In this document: positions 58,728-64,000 of the stretch, piece by piece
Layout: each line of letters begins with the position of its first letter
Numbering within the stretch: position 1 is the first letter of the stretch
Source of the DNA: Margaritispora aquatica
Lineage: Eukaryota > Ascomycota > Leotiomycetes > Helotiales > Discinellaceae
Length of the DNA stretch: 64,000 nucleotides
Reading direction: 5' to 3'
NCBI GenBank assembly: GCA_007644065.1
Contig: VJWN01000002.1
Coordinates: forward strand, 1,699,831-1,763,830
Position numbers and translations under genes: made by a program
The notes under the pieces: model-generated
Seen by the model: only the letters and a program-made list of their open reading frames with translations
Told to the model about the DNA's origin: nothing
Database searches by the model: none

Positions 58728-60147
58728 TTATGCTGAGTGAAGTGCTTTGAACCCTGCTTGTACCAAACTTCGAGGGCCGGGAGGACAGTCAGCTGTCCCA
58801 GTCCAATAGAACATTCCCTAGTATTGTCAGCAATATGATGGCATCTCGAGCAAGTGTCTTACCCCTAGTCTTTTCTCCCTGCAATATCCTGCTTTCATCT
58901 TTACAGTTTCTGGATTGTCGTATGACACGAAGCCTCCATCCCCTCCGATGCAGAATGCTGCTACGACACGAGTATTGATGATTTCTTCGGCTCCATTTCT
59001 CGGTAGTTGTTTATATTCGAAAGTGCCTTCCTCGCCCCCATGTCCCCTGTAGCTATGCCCCGGTCCACTAGCTCCCAAAAACGACCTGCCATATACCGGA
59101 ATTCCAAGCAGTATTTTGCCCGCAGGAAATCCAGTCGAAAGAACATAATCGACGGCGGCAGAGGCTGAAGGCTCAGTGCTGTTTCCAGGATAAAGTTGAG
59201 CATGATGTCCAGCCTTTTGTGACCAAGAGCCTGTGAAATCATACGACATAAGATTGAGGAGGTCTAAATAATCTTGTGCTCGGTAGAGATCTATGTTCTG
59301 TAGTGCCCATTGTCCAGCTGGGAGAGCAGCCGAAAGTAGATATCGGTGATCTGGAAGATGTAATCGGATTGCTGCTAAAAGAGCGAGAAAGTTCCTGCCT
59401 TGCTCCGGGTCGGATGGGTGCTCCCAGTCAACTTTGGAGGAGAGTTAGCAACACTACTCAACGCTTTCATGAGAAGCTTACTATCAATCCCATCGAACCC
59501 AGAAGCTTCAACTAGACCTCTGGCAGAACGTCCGAAGTTATCCCTAGTAGCTGCGCTGCTAGCCACTGTAGCAAAGTTGTGACTTGCTGCTCCACCTCCT
59601 ATAGACAGTATAAGCTTAAGGTACTGATGCTCTTGCTTGAGTTTCCAGAAAGATCCAAGACACCCGGTAGCTCCATCCACGGGCATCTGGGCATCTGCCC
59701 ATTCGTCGCTGAGCTTGATCTTGTTAGTTGAGCCACAGGATTACAAGATGCACTTACAAATACACCCCCATCTGGAGCGACATGTGCAAAGGCATAGACT
59801 TCAAAACCATTAGCTATAATCCTCAAAGACGATGAGCATTGAAAGATAGAAGTTAACAACAAAATCTATCATATGTTTTCTGTGAACGGTTTCCAATTTT
59901 GAAAAGTCTCAGGAATGTTAGCAAAGATGGATGTCTTACAAACATGACTGATGCAACCGTAATTCAATGTCGCAGGTGTCTCCCCTCTATAAACACGATA
60001 GTTCGGATAATAAACGGCATTGATTTTGGTCAAATCTAGGATGCTCGCATCCACAGAAGGTTGAGACGGTCGTCGAGAGGCTGGATGTGGAGGTCTTGAG
60101 CCATAAGGAATGGGTGGTGGCGCTGATGATCCATAGAAATTCGACAT
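58728..60147 (-). CDS. GH18 chitinase, probably intracellular
   Basis: Minus strand, exons 60147-59940, 59798-59758 (41 nt), 59713-59482, 59431-58863, 58817-58728, 379 aa, all in phase. The GH18 catalytic motif DxxDxDxE is assembled across an intron as FDGIDIDWEHP (Glu is the acid/base). Other landmarks: YYPNYRVY, HVFYAFAHVAPDGGVF, LKLILSIGGG, LMSYDFTGSW, GIPVYGRSF and GMFYWTGTADCP near the end. It hydrolyses beta-1,4 GlcNAc bonds of chitin. The N-terminus MSNFYGSSAPPPIPYGSRPP is Pro/Ser-rich with no signal peptide and no binding module, as in small non-secreted fungal chitinases that may act in wall remodelling or autolysis. The 41-nt exon encodes the conserved beta-strand YAFAHV. Confidence 0.92.
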
Positions 60148-60490
60148 ATTTCAGAATTATAGTTGCTCTCGATGTTGGGAGTCTCTTTATTTAAGTATGT
60201 CCGAGTTGATAGTTTCACTGAACCGAATGACAGTTTTGCGTTATGTACTCGCGGCATGGCATTTCCCCAAGCAGCAGGCAGCTTTTCGCCTCAGCGTAAA
60301 GCAAGCTTAATGTACCTACTTACCCTACCTACCTCACTTACCCATGTGGAGCTGGAGTCAATTGATAGTCAGCTGTAGATTTTCCCCTCGAAGGCTTCAA
60401 TCGGTGTTAGCACAAGGAAACACATGAAGACAGGGTCCGGCCTCAATGCAAGTTTGAACGTTATCAGCTCAAAGTGACTGATCAACTAAT

Positions 60491-60530
60491 GAAGAAACGA
60501 AGAAACGAAGAAACGAATAGACGAATAGAC
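60491..60530. repeat. Two-phase octamer array
   Basis: Three copies of gaagaaac followed directly by two copies of gaatagac. Confidence 0.8.
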
Positions 60531-60700
60531 GAACAGCCTTTGTCCGTCATCACCGCCAACCAGGAAGTCGATCATGTTCAGGGTTCCAAGGTGTGGCCAC
60601 ATCCATACAGTTACGGTAGTTAATCGGTCATCTTGGAGACTCTGACTTTGCGAACTGCGGAGGCGGGCTCGGTGCTTCGATTTGTGGGTCGGAAAGTAGA

Positions 60701-60730
60701 GTACAGTACAGTACAGTACAGTACAGTACA
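60701..60730. repeat. GTACA pentamer array, 6 copies
   Basis: Six perfect gtaca units; same unit family as the arrays at 29194 and 33526. Confidence 0.9.
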
Positions 60731-63059
60731 AGCACCTAGTGAAAGGCGAAAGTTGGAAATGCTGAAGGTGGGTTCCAGGTGGGTTCGAGGTGGGTAAACG
60801 TGGTAAGGTGGGTTCGAAATCCAGGTAGCTTACAGTAGTAGTTGACTCGGAGCTAAATTAGGTAGTACATGAAACCTTCAAATATACCTAGCTAGACGAA
60901 CTACCTAAATGCTAATTGAGCCTAGGTTTCTGCAAGAGCATGTAGTTGTTCGACAATTACTGGCATAAAAGGTAGGGTAGATCCGAGTTTAACCACCTGC
61001 AGTCCAATCCCGCTTGTCGGTTCTATCCTCGAGCAGTCCCGTCTGTCTATCTCCAATTATCTTACGACTTCTGCTGTACCTCCGTACTCAACGCATTCGA
61101 CGATGGGGGTCGCGAGCACAACTTGGACAATTGTAGAACCAAATGCACGAGAGTTGGGGCATAGGAATACGACTTTTACCCTCGGTCTCCCCATATGAAG
61201 CTCATGGCGTGCTTAGGTTCTCCTGGCGGTGTCACGCATTCGCAGGTATGTGCTTTCAGGACATTCTAGAAGCCGTGGCGTTCTGAGGACAGAGAGCAGC
61301 GAGCCCGTTTTGAATCATCAACCACAAGTGGCTTCATCGGCTAATATTTGGGTAGGGTAAATATGGAAAGCCATCTGCCATCCCAATGCTCAGCGAAGTG
61401 GATGGGTGGACTGATCCATGCATTCTGCTTTCCGCAACCCCTCACTTCCATAGGTAAAAAGGAAACCATGCAAGCTCACTCGTTTGCGCTATTTCACATC
61501 ACCGTATGACGACGTTTCAAGTCCGTCAACGCCCATAATTCGATTTCAATTCGCCTCATCCAGCCGGACTAATGCAGCCTGGGAAGTTAATGCTGGCAAC
61601 CAAGTCTAAACAGAAGTGACAGCTGGCACTACTTGGCTTGGAGTGGACATAACAAGCTGATCACAATTCTTGGGATTGATGATCGGGCAAAGAAGCCTTT
61701 TTTGTGCTACGCTCCCAGCCAAAATAAAAGACATATGGGAGGGAGTAAGGTAGAGGAACACAACCCCGCTCTATGTGGCATTTGTGATGTATGAGTGGGT
61801 ATGTCCCAGACAAGAAGCGGTGCCTTAATACTTCCCGTTGATAACAGGGCCGAAATCGCCGTTCTATGTGACGAGGGATGGGTTTTTGTTTAAGACAGTA
61901 GATATGTGATGGGATAGTTGAGAACCTTGCGAGGAAATTTGGAGAAGACTTTGATATTTGGGGATTTTCTTTGCTCTGCTGTTGAGAAAGATCCCCAGTA
62001 CTGGATTAGGAAGAACTTATCTCGGAGCACGGTCTATAGAGCAACGGATTTCCAAATATTGCTCATGAAATGACCAAGTTCAACGAGGAAAATAGTGGTC
62101 TAGGAATGTGTTCACTATGAGTCTATGGCATGCAACGCCGGCAAGGAACAAGGCCAATAATGCCTCTATATGGACTCATCTCCATAGGAGTTTTGACACA
62201 CTTGCACAGCCCCCTGTGTTCTGCAAATGAAGCAGTACTTCGTAGCCTCGGAGACAGCTACCTCTTAGGAATGGTCTTCACCAAGGGCCTTCGGACTTGG
62301 GAGATTTCTCTGACTAGGGAGGAGAGCAATATCAGATCTCAATGATACTGTACAAGGGAGAGAAGACAAGGGAAGAGATAGAGGAGATCCTTGCCGATGA
62401 GCCACATCGACCCAGTGGCCAGAGTGCTGGAGAAGCTATTTACGTTGTGTAACAGTTGTCGGGCTCGGGCATATCACAACGTCAGTCGTATTTATTTGGA
62501 TGGGGGAAAAACTAGAAAAAGCATTGATGCAGTCTCAAAATTGTACACCGTCGTGGTCTATTTTACTCTTTTACTTAGGCGATGAATCGGACCCCTGCCA
62601 GTGGTGTACCTTACCGAGTGTCGCAATTCCCGATTTCCACGACAACAACATCATGCTGTTGATGGGGTTTAATTGACATGCTCACATTCCGCAATTTTCA
62701 TTTGTGACCTACAATTTCGCTGTGAAATCTGCGAGGCCGTTCGGCAGCCACAGCTTCACCTAGCTTACAGGACCGAGATCCCCTCTGTACCCACCATAAC
62801 ACGACTTCGGGCTTGATGCCCAGCTGTTTCGTTGATCTGCACCAACAAGCATTGCGCATTGCGCAGACACGCTACAGTGAAGTTCTTTCTGCGCCTCAAT
62901 CCAACATCAACGTATTGTCAGTAAGCGGGCTAGAGCGATCTCAATTCGACTCGCCTGCAGCAGGGCAGTCTAATTTCTCGATCAATACGGATTAACTTGT
63001 TCCGTCCGGCGACAGCTTTCGACTTCGCTCCTCAAGACACCAACAAGCAATTCTGCAAC

Positions 63060-63883
63060 ATGGCTGCTGTTCTATCCCTCGGACCAGGTCCAAAAGATCT
63101 GGCTCGTCAGATCTTGGAGCATCAAGCCCCTACCTACAATTTTGCCTTCACGCCATTTCTGTTGCAGACATATCGGCATGGTCTCAATCCAAATCGCCCA
63201 GTATGCAAAGCGTACCTTCAAGGACATTGTCCCCAGGGAACATCGTGTCCAGACAAGCATACCACTGCGAACAGCAACTCGAACTTCAACAACTTGGTCT
63301 GCAAGCATTGGCTACGAGGTCTGTGCAAGAAGGGTGACAGCTGCGAGTTCTTGCACGAATACAATCTGAGGAAGATGCCCGAGTGTAACTTCTTCACCAA
63401 AAACGGCTATTGTACCAATGGAGGTAAGGGCATTTTCTAAGTCCTGCACAAAGAAACAAATACTTACACATAGTAGATGAATGTCTGTATTTACACATTG
63501 ATCCTGCCTCGAAGCTGCCTCCATGTCCACATTATGAGAAAGGCTTTTGCCCATTAGGACCAAATTGTTCTCAGAGGCATGTTAGAAAAACGCTTTGCGA
63601 GTTTTATCTAGCCGGATTCTGCCCAGACGGGAAAGCCTGCAAAAAAGCACATCCACGTTGGCCTACGGACCTGCCTCGCCCGACTATCAAAATCGAAAAG
63701 ACCCCAGAAGAATTGGCTGAAGAACAGCGTATTATAATGGCAAGAGCTGATAGAGATGCAGAATTAGAGAGAGAACAGTATGGTGGAGGTGATTTTGAAC
63801 GAGGGCGAGGCCGTGGACGTTGGCATGGTGGCCGAGGTCGAGGGCAAGGACAGAACAGGAGAGGTAGAGGCTATCATGGCTAA
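63060..63883 (+). CDS. YTH1: mRNA 3'-end-processing CCCH zinc-finger protein (CPSF30/Yth1)
   Basis: Exons 63060-63423 and 63477-63883, 256 aa. Five CCCH (Cx8Cx5Cx3H-type) fingers run through the protein: [60 protein letters not shown] (ends LH), [16 protein letters not shown] (ends RH) and [20 protein letters not shown]. This spacing is that of Yth1/CPSF30, the poly(A)-signal-binding subunit of the cleavage and polyadenylation factor, acting in the nucleus. The intron (53 nt) interrupts finger 3. The C-terminus is RGG-rich ([14 protein letters not shown]), an RNA-binding tail found in filamentous fungi but not in yeast Yth1. Confidence 0.96.
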
Positions 63884-64000
63884 TTCAACAAACCCTGGAA
63901 TGGAACAAGAAAGGAAAGTTCAGCTATAGTGCCACATGGTCTTCTTAACATGCAAGACTGCATATGGACATTCTGAGGCATGCAGGAGGATATTTGCAGA

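Larger units (their letters stand above)
60148..63059. other. 2.9-kb intergenic spacer between GH18 and YTH1
   Basis: No supported gene; ORFs at 62130-62345 and 62391-62585 lack evidence. It contains an octamer array (60491-60530), a GTACA array, and repeated ggtgggttcgag-like units near 60770-60815. Confidence 0.5.

Noticed and set aside
1..64000. tRNA genes
   Set aside because: I looked for the B-box GGTTCGANTCC in spacers on reading and found no match with a plausible A-box partner; a covariance scan would be decisive.

Overview
This window is nuclear DNA of a filamentous ascomycete. Genes are interrupted by mostly 45-100 nt introns with GTRNGT-like donors, CTAAC/CTGAC-type branch sites and YAG acceptors. 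The gene set is typical of Pezizomycotina: a DUR3-type urea transporter, a bZIP factor with a DUF3425-like C-terminus, an mpaB-like oxygenase, a pisatin-demethylase-type P450, 2EXR proteins, a Vps3844 (DUF3844) protein and an intracellular-type GH18. A Leotiomycete is my best guess from overall style, but nothing in the window proves the class. All gene models were spliced by hand from reading frame and splice sites; exon coordinates are in each entry.

Left part (1-15.5 kb): the 3' part of a urea transporter, a bZIP regulator, an mpaB-like (DUF2236) oxygenase, a secreted GPI-type wall protein with a bacterial-style Cys-rich repeat, and a microsomal P450. Two tandem 2EXR genes follow; the second looks broken by a lost splice donor and a frameshift. 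This part looks accessory: divergent paralogues, AT-rich spacers and a possible regulator + oxygenase + P450 set.

Middle (15.5-28.3 kb): compact housekeeping DNA. It holds a Ser/Pro-rich tail-anchored protein of unknown role, the divergent pair Utp11 (ribosome biogenesis) / Cmc1 (cytochrome oxidase assembly), a SET-domain protein with an apparent frame problem near its 5' end, a mitochondrial membrane protein of unknown role divergent from a Vps3844-type endosomal protein, and a PAF-acetylhydrolase-type lipase whose model needs a 10-nt microexon.

Right part (28.3-64 kb): far more open. An 8.7-kb gene-free, microsatellite-packed stretch precedes a 928-aa protein with a Cys-rich C-terminus. 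Then come a gamma-glutamyltransferase, the kexin protease KEX2 divergent from a very long PhoD-like phosphatase gene, a GH18 chitinase without signal peptide, and the mRNA 3'-end factor YTH1. Large spacers between them carry many different short tandem repeats, including several strong G-quadruplex motifs, one in a GGT intron and one in the KEX2/PhoD divergent promoter.

I found no tRNA, rRNA, CRISPR array or recognisable intact transposon, and no clear new multi-gene system. The most useful leads are the decaying 2EXR paralogue, the 10-nt microexon, the SET-gene frame break, the G-quadruplex elements and the repeat-rich desert.
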